Below, in pieces: positions 42,419 to 51,136 of a stretch of DNA of 64,000 nt. How positions within the stretch are numbered: the first letter of the stretch is position 1; each line of letters begins with the position of its first letter. Source of the stretch: Gemmatimonadota bacterium. Its GTDB lineage: Bacteria > Gemmatimonadota > Gemmatimonadetes > Longimicrobiales > Gaopeijiaceae. The translations under genes and the position numbers were made by a program. The stretch spans positions 186,001 to 250,000 of the forward strand of contig JAWKQO010000003.1 of the NCBI GenBank assembly GCA_041390105.1, in the 5' to 3' direction. The notes beneath the pieces were generated by a model. The model saw nothing but the letters and a program-made list of their open reading frames with translations, did no database searches and was not told where the DNA came from.

Positions 42419-43087
42419 TCAGTCCGTCGATGACCAGAGACCCGGTAGCTCGGCCACCGAGCTCACGAGGTGGGTGTGCGGGGCGCGCTCCAAGGTTGCG
42501 CGATCGTGCGCGCCGGAGAGGACCCCGATGTTCCAGCCCACGCCGGCACGAAGCCCCGCCTCGAGGTCCAGCGCCGTGTCGCCGACGGCCGCCACGGTGT
42601 CGGCTCGCTCGACCCCACAGCGCTGCATGGCGGCGTGGAGAAGGTCGGGAGCGGGCCGCCCGTGCTCGACGTCGTCCGCGGTCACGATGGCGTCCACGGC
42701 ACTCTCCCACCCGAGGGCCGGGATCAGCAGGTCGACGATGTCCCGATCGAACCCGGTGTTGAGCGCCACGTGTGTCCCCTGACGCCGCAACCAGGAGAAG
42801 ACCTCGGCCGCCCCCGGAATGGGAGCGACCCCGGCCGAGAACCGCTCGGCCAGCCGCGCCTTGAACGACGCGTAGACGTGCTCGGCCTGTTCGTAGCGGG
42901 CGTCCGTCTCTGGCAAGAGACGGCGGATGGCCTCCCGTTTGGACGCGCCGCGAACCCGCCCCAGTTCGGCGGTGCTCAACGCGAGACCGTGCTCGGTCAA
43001 GGCAGCCATGAAGGCGCCCGGAACCTGCCCCGCATCCTCCACCGTGGTTCCTGCCATGTCGAAAACCACCAGCTCCGGTCGCGTCAC
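42419..43087 (-). CDS. HAD-superfamily phosphonatase-like hydrolase
   Basis: A 222-residue cytoplasmic HAD hydrolase. Motif I is VFDMAGTTVED (nucleophile Asp10 and Asp/Met-type second residue), the middle has LNTGFDRDIV, and motif IV is VGDTALDLEAGLRAG. The wording matches the phosphonatase-like group, related to phosphonoacetaldehyde hydrolase, although a lysine Schiff base is not evident. The likely reaction is dephosphorylation of a small phosphorylated metabolite. The GTG start is preceded by a purine-rich AGGGGGG. It is divergent from padR. Confidence 0.85.
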   Translation of the reverse strand: MTRPELVVFDMAGTTVEDAGQVPGAFMAALTEHGLALSTAELGRVRGASKREAIRRLLPETDARYEQAEHVYASFKARLAERFSAGVAPIPGAAEVFSWLRRQGTHVALNTGFDRDIVDLLIPALGWESAVDAIVTADDVEHGRPAPDLLHAAMQRCGVERADTVAAVGDTALDLEAGLRAGVGWNIGVLSGAHDRATLERAPHTHLVSSVAELPGLWSSTD

Positions 43088-43113
43088 ACCCCACCCCCCT
43101 TGCAGGTCCGCAT

Positions 43114-43128
43114 TATCGTTTTACGATA
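43114..43128. promoter_or_regulatory. Perfect palindromic operator upstream of padR
   Basis: TATCGT and ACGATA, perfect 6-base arms around TTT, lie 45 bases before the padR ATG in an unusually A/T-rich patch. A possible promoter (TTGCAG at 43100-43105; TACGAT at 43122-43127, 16-base spacing) puts the -10 box inside the palindrome, as expected for PadR autorepression. A third near-copy, TTCGATAAG, follows at about 43137. Confidence 0.6.
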
Positions 43129-43172
43129 TATCCTGCTTCGATAAGACGCCCACCTGTCCACGCGGCGGACAC

Positions 43173-43520
43173 ATGGCTCGCACCCGCGCAACAACCAGCC
43201 CGGTCGCCACCACCCAGTTCCACATCCTGCTGGCGCTCGCCGATGCACCCCGCTACGGCCTCGGGATCGTCGAGGAGGTCGCACGGCGCACGGACGGCGA
43301 GATCCGACTCGGCCCCGGGACGCTCTATACCGCGATCAAGAAGATGGTCGAAGGGGAGCTCATCGAGGAAGTCGCCGACACGTCCCGTCAGGGTCTACAG
43401 GACACGCGCCGCCGCTATTACCGGATCACTCGCGAGGGGCGGATGGCGCTACGCGCCGAGGCCGAGCGGCTCACCCAGTGGCTCCAGGTGGCACGCGACA
43501 AACAGGTGCTGGCGGAATGA
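43173..43520 (+). CDS. PadR-family transcriptional repressor
   Basis: A 115-residue winged-helix regulator. The core is typical PadR: FHILLALADAPRYGLGIVEEV, then LGPGTLYTAIKKMVEGELIEE with the recognition helix, then RRRYYRITREGRMAL (the wing). It is the short PadR form without a large effector domain. The stop overlaps the start of the ADOP permease (ATGA). In Acidobacteriota and Gemmatimonadota, PadR genes of this form commonly sit directly before ADOP/FtsX permeases, so it probably controls that permease and itself through the palindrome upstream. The inducer is unknown. Confidence 0.92.
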   Translation: MARTRATTSPVATTQFHILLALADAPRYGLGIVEEVARRTDGEIRLGPGTLYTAIKKMVEGELIEEVADTSRQGLQDTRRRYYRITREGRMALRAEAERLTQWLQVARDKQVLAE

Positions 43521-46183
43521 AACCCATGGAGCGCTCGCCGCTGGCCCGGACGCTGCTCCGGCTCTACCCGCCACATTTCCGGGAGCGCTTCGCGGCGGAG
43601 TGGGAGGACATCGTCGCCTGGCACTGGAAGACCCGCGACGCGAGCCTCCGCGGCACCCTTCGCTTCGCTCGGGCCCTGGTCGCGGACGCCCTGCGCACGC
43701 TTCCGGGCGCCTGGTGGGAAGCGCTCATGACCGCGGCGCGCGGACAGGGTCCTCTCGGCAGCGATCTGCGCCACGCCCTTCGCGGACTCCGTCGCAACCC
43801 CGGCTTCGCCGGCGCCGCCCTCCTCTCGGTCTCGTTGGGCATCGCTGTGAACAGCGCCATGTTCAGCGTGGTCGATGCGGTGCTGTTGCGCCCGCTTCCC
43901 TACGCTGCGTCGGATCGCTTGGCCATGGTATGGAATGCGTTCCCCGGCGCCGAGCTCTCGCGCCTCCCCATGTCGGGGGTCGAGATCGAAAGCCTCCGGG
44001 AAGAGTCACAGACCTTCGAGCAGGTAGCGGGGATCTGGGCCACGTCGACGGGGATCGAAGATTCCGAGGGGCGCGTCCTGCAGGTGTCGCATGGCCTCGT
44101 GACGCCGGATTTCTTCGACCTCCTGCAGGTCGAACCGACGGCGGGTCACTTCTTCGTGCGCGAGCCCGAACAGGGCCCGCAACCCACGGGGGTCGTGCTG
44201 AGCTACGAGCTCTGGCGGGACCACTTCGGAGCGAACCCGGCGATTCTCGAGTCCGGCATTCGACTGCGCGGCCAGACCTTGGCGGTCTACGGCATCCTCC
44301 CGGCGGACTTCACGCTCTTCCTGCCCGAAGACGGGGCCGTCCCTCCGCGGCTGGATCTGTACAGCGCGCTCCCTTGGGACCTGACGCTGCTTCCGCCCAA
44401 CCAGCACTTCCTGCGCGTCGTCGCACGGCTGCACCCGGGCGTGAGCGCCGACGAGGCATCCTCTGCGGCCGCCACCGCCGCCGAGCGCGTCCGCGGACGC
44501 TACCCGGTCCTGCAGGACACCGGGGACACGTTCACAGTGCACCCGCTGCAGGCCGACGCGGTGCGGGCTGCTCGTCCGGTCCTCTTGGCTCTGCTCGGAG
44601 CTGTGGGGCTCTTTCTGCTACTTGCCTGCACCAACGTGGCCAGTCTCATCTTGGCTCGCAGTATCTCCCGGATGCGCGAGCTCGCCATCCGCGCTTCCCT
44701 CGGCGCCTCGGGCGCGAGCATCCTGCGCCTGCTCATCACGGAGAGCCTCCTCATCACGGGCTTCGGCGCGGTGTTGGGGCTGGTAGCAGGACGCGCGGGC
44801 GTTGCCTGGATCTGGTCGATGCGACCTGCCGGACTGGCGCGTGCCGAGGTGGTTGCTTTGGATGGCAGGGTCGTCACCTTCGCGGCAGCACTTGCCGTGG
44901 CCACGGGACTGATCTTCGCCGCGGTCTCCGCCTTCGCGGCGCGCACCCTGCGGCCCCAAGGCGCGCTCGGAAGCGGAACCCGGCTGCTGGGTGGTGCGGG
45001 CACCCGCATGCGGGAGCTGCTCACCGCCGTCCAGATCGCGATCGGTGTGGTCCTGGTGGTCGGTTCGGCGTTGATGGTACAGAGCTTCTCACGGCTCGGA
45101 CGAGAAAGCGTGGGGTTCGATCCGCGAAGAGCGATCACCTTCAAGACCGCGCTCTCCGCCTTCGGCGAAGACGAGCGGCTTCTGGTGGTCGACGAACTGA
45201 CCCGGCGCCTCCAGGCACTCCCTGGCGTGCAGACGGTCGGAGCGACTTCGCACCTGCCCTTCGCGGACTGGGCGAACTGGGCCGACGCCGCCCCTCCGCA
45301 GGGGACTGCCGAGTCCGAAGCCAACCGCTACTTCGCCGATCTGCGCTCGGTCACGCCCGGACTTCTTTCAGCGCTGGGGGCGGAGCTCCGCGCCGGACGG
45401 TTGCTGGACGAGCACGACGACGGGAGCGCGCAGTCGGTCGTGGTCATTGATGAGACGATGGCGGCGCGCGCCTTTCCCGACGGTGACGCGGTGGGACGCT
45501 CGCTCGTGCCCTCGCGATACCGGGAGGGGGGCTTTCAGCCCACCCCGGCTGTGGTCGTCGGTGTGATCCGTGATCTGCGCGACCGCTCCCCTTCTCGCCC
45601 CTCGGAGGGTCAGGTCTTCTGGCCCTACGCCCAAAGCCCGCGCTGGGAACTCACCTGGTTCGTGCGAACCGCCGGAGTCCCGGCGCTGTCGAGCGAGCAA
45701 CTTCTCCGCGAAGCCCAGGCCGTTCGGCCCGAGCTCACGGTGTCCGACGTGCGCCCAATGGAGTCGTACGCCCGCCAGGCCACGGCCCTCACGCGCTTTC
45801 TCGCCCTCGTGGGGTCGGCGTTCGCGCTGGTGGCCCTCACGGTGGCCGCCTTGGGACTGTACGGGGTCGTCACCTTCGTGACGCTCCAACGTACACCAGA
45901 GTTCGGAATGCGGATCGCGCTGGGGGCCAGCGCGCGCCGTGTTCTATCCGGGGTTCTACGGCAGGGCGTACGCATCGGCGCGCTGGGGGTGACGCTGGGG
46001 GTCGTGCTGTCGATCTCGCTGGCGCGCTATCTGGAAAGCCTGGTCTACGGGGTGGAGGCTCGGGACCCCCTGACGGTTGGGTCCGTTGCGGCCCTGCTTC
46101 TGGTCGTGGCGCTGGTGTCCAGCATGGGTCCAGCGCTACGAGCGACCCGCACGGACCCGGCGATCGCTCTGCGCGAGCTGTAG
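43517..46183 (+). CDS. ADOP-type FtsX/MacB permease
   Basis: An 888-residue membrane protein. It has an N-terminal permease-prefix helix region (LLRLYPPHFRERFAAEWEDIV, the ADOP prefix), then a MacB-like half with a first helix (GFAGAALLSVSLGIAVNSAMFSVVDAVLLRPLPY), a periplasmic domain and an FtsX domain. Then comes a second periplasmic domain and a final FtsX set ending with three helices and RATRTDPAIALREL. Two FtsX halves in one chain are typical of ADOP permeases. No ABC ATPase gene is adjacent, as is usual for this group. Probably exports or senses a lipid or peptide; substrate unknown. Co-transcribed with padR. Confidence 0.9.
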   Translation: MKPMERSPLARTLLRLYPPHFRERFAAEWEDIVAWHWKTRDASLRGTLRFARALVADALRTLPGAWWEALMTAARGQGPLGSDLRHALRGLRRNPGFAGAALLSVSLGIAVNSAMFSVVDAVLLRPLPYAASDRLAMVWNAFPGAELSRLPMSGVEIESLREESQTFEQVAGIWATSTGIEDSEGRVLQVSHGLVTPDFFDLLQVEPTAGHFFVREPEQGPQPTGVVLSYELWRDHFGANPAILESGIRLRGQTLAVYGILPADFTLFLPEDGAVPPRLDLYSALPWDLTLLPPNQHFLRVVARLHPGVSADEASSAAATAAERVRGRYPVLQDTGDTFTVHPLQADAVRAARPVLLALLGAVGLFLLLACTNVASLILARSISRMRELAIRASLGASGASILRLLITESLLITGFGAVLGLVAGRAGVAWIWSMRPAGLARAEVVALDGRVVTFAAALAVATGLIFAAVSAFAARTLRPQGALGSGTRLLGGAGTRMRELLTAVQIAIGVVLVVGSALMVQSFSRLGRESVGFDPRRAITFKTALSAFGEDERLLVVDELTRRLQALPGVQTVGATSHLPFADWANWADAAPPQGTAESEANRYFADLRSVTPGLLSALGAELRAGRLLDEHDDGSAQSVVVIDETMAARAFPDGDAVGRSLVPSRYREGGFQPTPAVVVGVIRDLRDRSPSRPSEGQVFWPYAQSPRWELTWFVRTAGVPALSSEQLLREAQAVRPELTVSDVRPMESYARQATALTRFLALVGSAFALVALTVAALGLYGVVTFVTLQRTPEFGMRIALGASARRVLSGVLRQGVRIGALGVTLGVVLSISLARYLESLVYGVEARDPLTVGSVAALLLVVALVSSMGPALRATRTDPAIALREL

Positions 46184-46239
46184 GGCCGACAACGGTAGGG
46201 GCCCCACGCGCGTCGAATCACGCGATGAGGTATTCCGGC

Positions 46240-47370
46240 ATGCAGCGGCAGCGAAGGTCCTCGATCGTCTCGAGGTGCGGGGCGCCCCTGCGCGTCGCCC
46301 CGGCCGCTCTTCTCCTCGCCGTCGCCTGTACGGATCAGGGCGATCGGGCGTCTCTCCTCGCCCTGCTCGACAACGAGCGCGCCGCGCACCTCACAGCCGA
46401 TGCGTCCCTCCTCGTCCAGTCGATCGCAGACACGCTGCTCACGGTGGACGCGGGGGTCGTCCGGCGTCAGGCCCGGGACGAGGTCGAGGCGTCGTTTCGC
46501 GACTATTTCAGCGGAGCCCGCTACAGCGAGTGGTCGGATGTAGAGCCCCCGGTGATCCGGCTGTCCGCAGACGGGTCCCTGGCTCACGTCACGCGCGTGG
46601 TCATCTCGGATCGCGAGGCTCCCGCGTTCGGGGGCGGACGCGAGCGGGAGCGCTTCCAATCGGCGTGGACCGCCACCTATGAACACAGCGCGGGTCGCTG
46701 GCGGATGACGTCCGTGACCTCGACGTTCCTCGAGGGTCCCGCGGCGGCCGCCGTCGTGGCCGGCGCCCTGCGCCGGCTGAGCGCCGACGGCGTGCCGCGG
46801 CTACCCGGCATGGTCCGCTTCGACGCCTCGGCACGGGGACCGGGAGGCGAATTCGATGTATCCGTGCAGTCCGCCGCGGACCGATCGCTGCGGATCGACT
46901 TCCCACCCGGTTTCTCGGCAGCCATTACGCGGGACGACGCCTGGCTGCTGGCACGACCGGGCGAGCCTCCAGGTCCCTTGGGCGACACGCTGATCTCCTA
47001 CGTGCGCGGGCACGACCTGATCATGAACCTGCTCGATCCCGAGAGCCGGGTCGGACCGCTCCACCACGCCGGCCTCGAGGAATTCGATGGGCAACCGGCG
47101 CTGCGGCTGCACGGCCTCGACGCGCTCGGAGGCCCCGTGGAGCTGTACTACGCCGCTCGTGACACGCTGCCGCTCGGCTACCGGGTCGTGGACCACTTGC
47201 GCGGGCAGGGGCCCGTCACGGTGACGGTCTCCGACTGGCAGCTGGTTGGCAACGTCCGTCTACCGCAGTTTGCCGTCTTCACCCAGGGCGCCGAGCGTTT
47301 CGAATACCGGATGCGGCTGCAGGCGTCCGAGGTTGTGGATCCAGCCGCCTTCCTTCGGCCGGGCGCCTGA
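46240..47370 (+). CDS. Hypothetical lipoprotein with SnoaL/NTF2-like domain
   Basis: A 376-residue exported lipoprotein. The ATG at 46240 is chosen because GAGGT lies 8 bases upstream; an in-frame ATG at 46225 lacks one. The lipobox is LAVACTDQ. Residues about 30-160 match a NTF2/SnoaL-like alpha+beta cone (LDNERAAHLTADASLLVQSI ... FQSAWTATYEHSAGRWRMTS). The rest is a beta-rich LolA-like or unknown domain (ELYYAARDTLPLGYRVVDH). No active-site residue is evident. It follows the permease by 56 bases and may be in the same operon. Confidence 0.65.
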   Translation: MQRQRRSSIVSRCGAPLRVAPAALLLAVACTDQGDRASLLALLDNERAAHLTADASLLVQSIADTLLTVDAGVVRRQARDEVEASFRDYFSGARYSEWSDVEPPVIRLSADGSLAHVTRVVISDREAPAFGGGRERERFQSAWTATYEHSAGRWRMTSVTSTFLEGPAAAAVVAGALRRLSADGVPRLPGMVRFDASARGPGGEFDVSVQSAADRSLRIDFPPGFSAAITRDDAWLLARPGEPPGPLGDTLISYVRGHDLIMNLLDPESRVGPLHHAGLEEFDGQPALRLHGLDALGGPVELYYAARDTLPLGYRVVDHLRGQGPVTVTVSDWQLVGNVRLPQFAVFTQGAERFEYRMRLQASEVVDPAAFLRPGA

Positions 47371-47455
47371 GCAGAGCGCCGGATCCGCAGAGCGCGCGCC
47401 GGGCTGTAAACCGCCGGGCGTGGCACACGTAGCTCCAGGCCAGAGGAGGCAGGTC

Positions 47456-47890
47456 ATGAGACAATCACGTGGCTGGGGATGGATGGCGATCGCGGTCTGG
47501 GCGCTGGTCGCCGCTCCGGTCAGCGCCCAGGACGCCGAGGCGAGCGTGCGTACCGTGGTCGAGGAGTTCGTCGCCGCCTGGAAGGCGGGTGATTCACAAC
47601 GGCTGGCTGGCCTCATGGCGCCCGCGGGGACCGTCGTGTGGGTGTCGGACACGGCATCGGGCACAACGGTGGAATCCATGACCTTCGAGGAGCTCCTGCG
47701 CAATCGTCGTCCCCAGGAGCGCTACGAGCTCGAGGACATGCACAACCTCCACATCGTAGACGATCAGCTCGCGACGGTGGATGTGGAGATCCGCATCGCC
47801 ACCGGGACCTACCACGACCACTACGTGCTCTACCGTGTCGGGCAGGAGTGGCTCATCGCGAACAAGGCGTTCGTCCTCAGGCGCCACTGA
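47456..47890 (+). CDS. Small secreted SnoaL/lumazine-binding-like protein
   Basis: A 144-residue exported protein with signal peptide (WMAIAVWALVAAPVSAQ). The mature domain is a single NTF2-like fold: VRTVVEEFVAAWKAGDSQRL (helix 1), strands with VDVEIRIATGTYHDHYVLYR, and the end GQEWLIANKAFVLRR typical of the putative lumazine-binding / SnoaL_2 group. The ATG follows GAGGAGG. It is likely a small-ligand binder or a domain without catalysis; function unknown. It sits directly after the related lipoprotein, so the pair may act together, and is convergent with the metzincin-like gene. Confidence 0.68.
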   Translation: MRQSRGWGWMAIAVWALVAAPVSAQDAEASVRTVVEEFVAAWKAGDSQRLAGLMAPAGTVVWVSDTASGTTVESMTFEELLRNRRPQERYELEDMHNLHIVDDQLATVDVEIRIATGTYHDHYVLYRVGQEWLIANKAFVLRRH

Positions 47891-47929
47891 GGAGAGGTGA
47901 CCAGGGCCTCCTGCGCTTCGGCACGTGTC

Positions 47930-49420
47930 CTACGCGCAGACCAGCTCCACTACGGTGTCGTACTCCGCGCGCACTGTCTCTCCGCGCCAATAGGCCAGGT
48001 TGAAGGTCGGCACCTCCAGGAACGTGAAGCCCACACACCCGGCGTGGGCAACACGTACGATCGCGACGCCGTTCGCACCGTATCCGTGGAGGATGGGGCC
48101 GTCCGCGAACGGGTTCCGACCGATCGCGACCCGGCCTTCTCCGTCGGCGACGGCGGTCAGATCGGGAATGTTGTCGAAGCGCTTCGCGAACCGCTGGATG
48201 TTGGGCTCCGCCCGATACACGGACACCTCCGCACCCGACAGCGGCTGACCGGTTCGGTCGGTCAGGCGCAACACGTTGTCTTCGGGCAGATCCTGCAGGA
48301 ATACCCCGATGTTGTCCGGAGAGTTGGCGTTGCCCGCCACGGCTCGATGGCCGGCGATGAGGTTCAGAGCCGCGGCGCTGTACCGGTCCATGCGATCGTA
48401 CTGCGCGTTCATGAGACCCTTGTAGCTCTGGTGCACGAGGATCCCGTTCTGGACCCCCGCAGGGCTACCGAAGATCACGGGCCCCAAGCTCGGCATGTAG
48501 TCGGATCCAGCGATCAGGACGCCGCCCTCCTCGATTTCGATGGTGTCGCCGCGGATGCCGTTGGCGACCTCGAAGCCGTACACATCGATGAGGTAGCGTG
48601 CATGGCCGAGCTCGTGCAGCAGGCTTCCGTTGGCCCCGGTGCGCAGGAGAGCGGCGTAGTAGGGCGCATCGTAGATCGGAAACCCCCACTGCAGATCGAT
48701 GGACCGGTCGTCCGGTGCGGGTCGTGTCGGGCCTTCCAGGCTCTGGTCCGGAACCAGAACGATCTTGTCGATCCGAACGCGATCCAGAACGCCATTCGGC
48801 GTCTCTGGAAACACCGCGCCCTCGAGCATCGTGTTCCAGCGCTCGATCTCGAAGTGCGCCCAGTCCTCGAACGGAATGCGGACGCCCTGGAAGGTGTCCT
48901 TGTAGAGCCCTTCCTCGATCCAGAACCCGATCGAAAGAGCGTCGCTGTAGAAGGTACGCGTGTTGTTGAAGGGGTTGGACTCCCCAGCGCCGTCCACGGG
49001 CTCGATGTCGATGGCGATGCGCTGGCGCTGGAACGACCAGCGCAGGTCCAGGTCCACCGCAGCCTCGCCCCCGGGAGGCACCTCCACGGCAGCGAAGGGC
49101 GCGGCCACGCCGTCGACGGTCCAACGTCCCCCCACGGAGCGTGACGTCGCCGACGTGTTGAGCAGCACGGCGTGCCAGGTGACCGTCGAGCCCTCCGCCG
49201 GCCACCCCTCGCGAGTCGGATCCGCGCTACGCTCCACGTAGTCAATGGTCGGGAGTCGCTGCACGTAGCGGATCAGCAGGTCGCCGGACCCGTCGCGCGC
49301 CGACGGACCCACGCCGTCGCCACAGGCCGCGCCGCCCAGCAGCAACAGCCCGGTGATTGCCGCCCAACGGGTCCCGGCGTGGACGCCGCCAACCCGGGTG
49401 CCCCGCTTTCCTGCACGCAT
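47930..49420 (-). CDS. Metzincin-like zinc metalloprotease lipoprotein with CARDB-type domain
   Basis: A 496-residue exported lipoprotein (lipobox GGAACGDG near residue 33). Residues about 75-155 look like a CARDB-type beta domain, ending with ESNPFNNTRTF. The central part carries HELGHARYLID: His269, Glu270, His273 and Asp279 fit the HExxHxxGxxD zinc site of snapalysin-like metzincins, except that the Gly is Tyr276. A C-terminal Ig-like segment follows (GQPLSGAEVSVYRAE). I found no close family name. It would act at the outer face of the cell on proteins or peptides. It is divergent from the CoA-ligase gene across a 129-base gap. Confidence 0.68.
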   Translation of the reverse strand: MRAGKRGTRVGGVHAGTRWAAITGLLLLGGAACGDGVGPSARDGSGDLLIRYVQRLPTIDYVERSADPTREGWPAEGSTVTWHAVLLNTSATSRSVGGRWTVDGVAAPFAAVEVPPGGEAAVDLDLRWSFQRQRIAIDIEPVDGAGESNPFNNTRTFYSDALSIGFWIEEGLYKDTFQGVRIPFEDWAHFEIERWNTMLEGAVFPETPNGVLDRVRIDKIVLVPDQSLEGPTRPAPDDRSIDLQWGFPIYDAPYYAALLRTGANGSLLHELGHARYLIDVYGFEVANGIRGDTIEIEEGGVLIAGSDYMPSLGPVIFGSPAGVQNGILVHQSYKGLMNAQYDRMDRYSAAALNLIAGHRAVAGNANSPDNIGVFLQDLPEDNVLRLTDRTGQPLSGAEVSVYRAEPNIQRFAKRFDNIPDLTAVADGEGRVAIGRNPFADGPILHGYGANGVAIVRVAHAGCVGFTFLEVPTFNLAYWRGETVRAEYDTVVELVCA

Positions 49421-49549
49421 CCGCCACCTCTCGAGAATGACCCAAGGGTCTACGAGGGTGCCGAGCTCGCCTTACCGGAGCTGAGCGAACGTGGCGAAAC
49501 CCGTGACCTTCCCCGACATTGCCCCGCTTCACCGAAGGAGCACACGCCC

Positions 49550-51121
49550 ATGGAGCCCCATTCCATCGCGGTGGATCGCACCAGCGCCACTGCAACGATC
49601 ACGTTTGCGGACCCCTTCAACGTGGCCGTGCCCTTCATCGACCGACACGTTCAGGAGGGCCGCGGAGCCAAGGCCGCCATCGTGGGGGACTTCGGTGAAG
49701 TGACCTATGCCGAGCTGGCTGAGCGGGTCGATCAAGCCGGCACAGCGCTACAGTCCCTTGGGGGATCGCCCGGCGCCCGCGTCCTCCTGTTGCTCCAGGA
49801 TGGCCCCGAGTTCTTCTACCTCTTCTGGGGCGCGATCAAGGCAGGCTTCATCCCGGTTCCACTGAACACGCTGCTGCGCGCCGCAGACTATCGCTTCATC
49901 ATCGAGGATTCGCAGTGCTCGTGCGTCCTCTACTCGGAGCGCTTCCGGGACGAGCTGCTGGCCGCGCTGCCGGAAGTCGACACCCCGCCACCGGTGATGC
50001 TCCCCTACGAAGGCGATACCGGCTTCGCGGCGGCGATGGCCCGTGCCACGCCTGCCCTGGAGGCCGCACCCGCACACGCTGAAAGCCCCTGCTTCTGGCT
50101 CTACTCGTCGGGCTCCACCGGTCGGCCCAAGGGAGTGGTGCATGCGCACAAGGACATCCCCGTCACCTGCGTCCACTATGCCACTGGCGTCCTGGGGCTC
50201 GGGGCAGCGGACATCTGCTATTCGGTGGCGAAGCTGTTTTTCGCGTATGGCCTCGGCAACGCCATGACGTTCCCGCTCTGGGTGGGTGCCACCGCGGTGC
50301 TGTCTTCCGACCGACCCACACCGGCGCTCAGCGCCGACCTCATCGAGCGCTACCGCCCCACCTGCTTCTTCGGTGTCCCCACACTGTACGCCGCTCAGTT
50401 GCGCGACCTGGGTCCCGAGCGCGACCTGTCCTCCGTCCGGACCTATGTCTCCGCCGGCGAGGCGTTGCCTGCCGACATCCTGCGGCGCTGGAAGGAGCGG
50501 ACCGGCTGCGTGATCCTCGATGGGATCGGATCGACTGAAATCCTCCACATCTTCATCTCCAACACGCCGAGTGACTATCGCCCCGGCAGTAGCGGTCGGG
50601 TGGTTCCGGGCTACGATGCCAAGGTCCTCGACGCAGACGGAACCGAAGCCGCGCCGGGCACGCCGGGCGCTCTCTGGATTCGTGGTGCATCGGTGACGCC
50701 CGGTTATTGGAACGATCCCGAGCGAACCCAGCGATGCATCCGCGACGGATGGATCGACACCGGCGATACCTACGTCCGCGACGCCGATGGCTGGTTCATG
50801 TACTGTGGCCGCAACGACGACATGTTGAAGGTCGGCGGCATCTGGTGCTCTCCCTTCGAGATCGAGGCCGCGCTCGTCGAGCATCCCGATGTGCTGGAAG
50901 CCGCGGTGGTGGGGCGGGAAGATCAGGACGGCCTGGTCAAGCCGGAGGCGTTCGTTGTGACCATGAGCGCCGAGATCCCGCTCGAGCGACTGGCGGGAGA
51001 ACTGCGTGAGCGCTGCAAGTCCACCCTCGCGCCCTACAAGTACCCGCGTTGGATCAACTTCGTCCCTGACCTCCCCAAGACCGCCACGGGCAAGATCCAG
51101 CGGTTCCGCCTCCGTCCCTGA
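49550..51121 (+). CDS. Benzoate-CoA-ligase-family acyl-CoA synthetase
   Basis: A 523-residue adenylate-forming enzyme that activates a carboxylic acid with ATP and CoA. The AMP-binding motif is LYSSGSTGRPKGVVHAH (residues about 184-200), with A5-like DGIGSTEILHIF, A7 YWNDPERTQ and A8 GWIDTGDTYVRD. The end TATGKIQRF carries the catalytic Lys. The stretch VAKLFFAYGLGNAMTFPLWVG is characteristic of benzoate/4-hydroxybenzoate CoA ligases, so an aromatic acid is the likely substrate. The ATG follows GAAGGAG. A TctC-like binding protein is convergent 15 bases downstream, suggesting import and activation of an aromatic or related acid. Confidence 0.87.
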   Translation: MEPHSIAVDRTSATATITFADPFNVAVPFIDRHVQEGRGAKAAIVGDFGEVTYAELAERVDQAGTALQSLGGSPGARVLLLLQDGPEFFYLFWGAIKAGFIPVPLNTLLRAADYRFIIEDSQCSCVLYSERFRDELLAALPEVDTPPPVMLPYEGDTGFAAAMARATPALEAAPAHAESPCFWLYSSGSTGRPKGVVHAHKDIPVTCVHYATGVLGLGAADICYSVAKLFFAYGLGNAMTFPLWVGATAVLSSDRPTPALSADLIERYRPTCFFGVPTLYAAQLRDLGPERDLSSVRTYVSAGEALPADILRRWKERTGCVILDGIGSTEILHIFISNTPSDYRPGSSGRVVPGYDAKVLDADGTEAAPGTPGALWIRGASVTPGYWNDPERTQRCIRDGWIDTGDTYVRDADGWFMYCGRNDDMLKVGGIWCSPFEIEAALVEHPDVLEAAVVGREDQDGLVKPEAFVVTMSAEIPLERLAGELRERCKSTLAPYKYPRWINFVPDLPKTATGKIQRFRLRP

Positions 51122-51136
51122 CGCCGGCGTCGCGAA

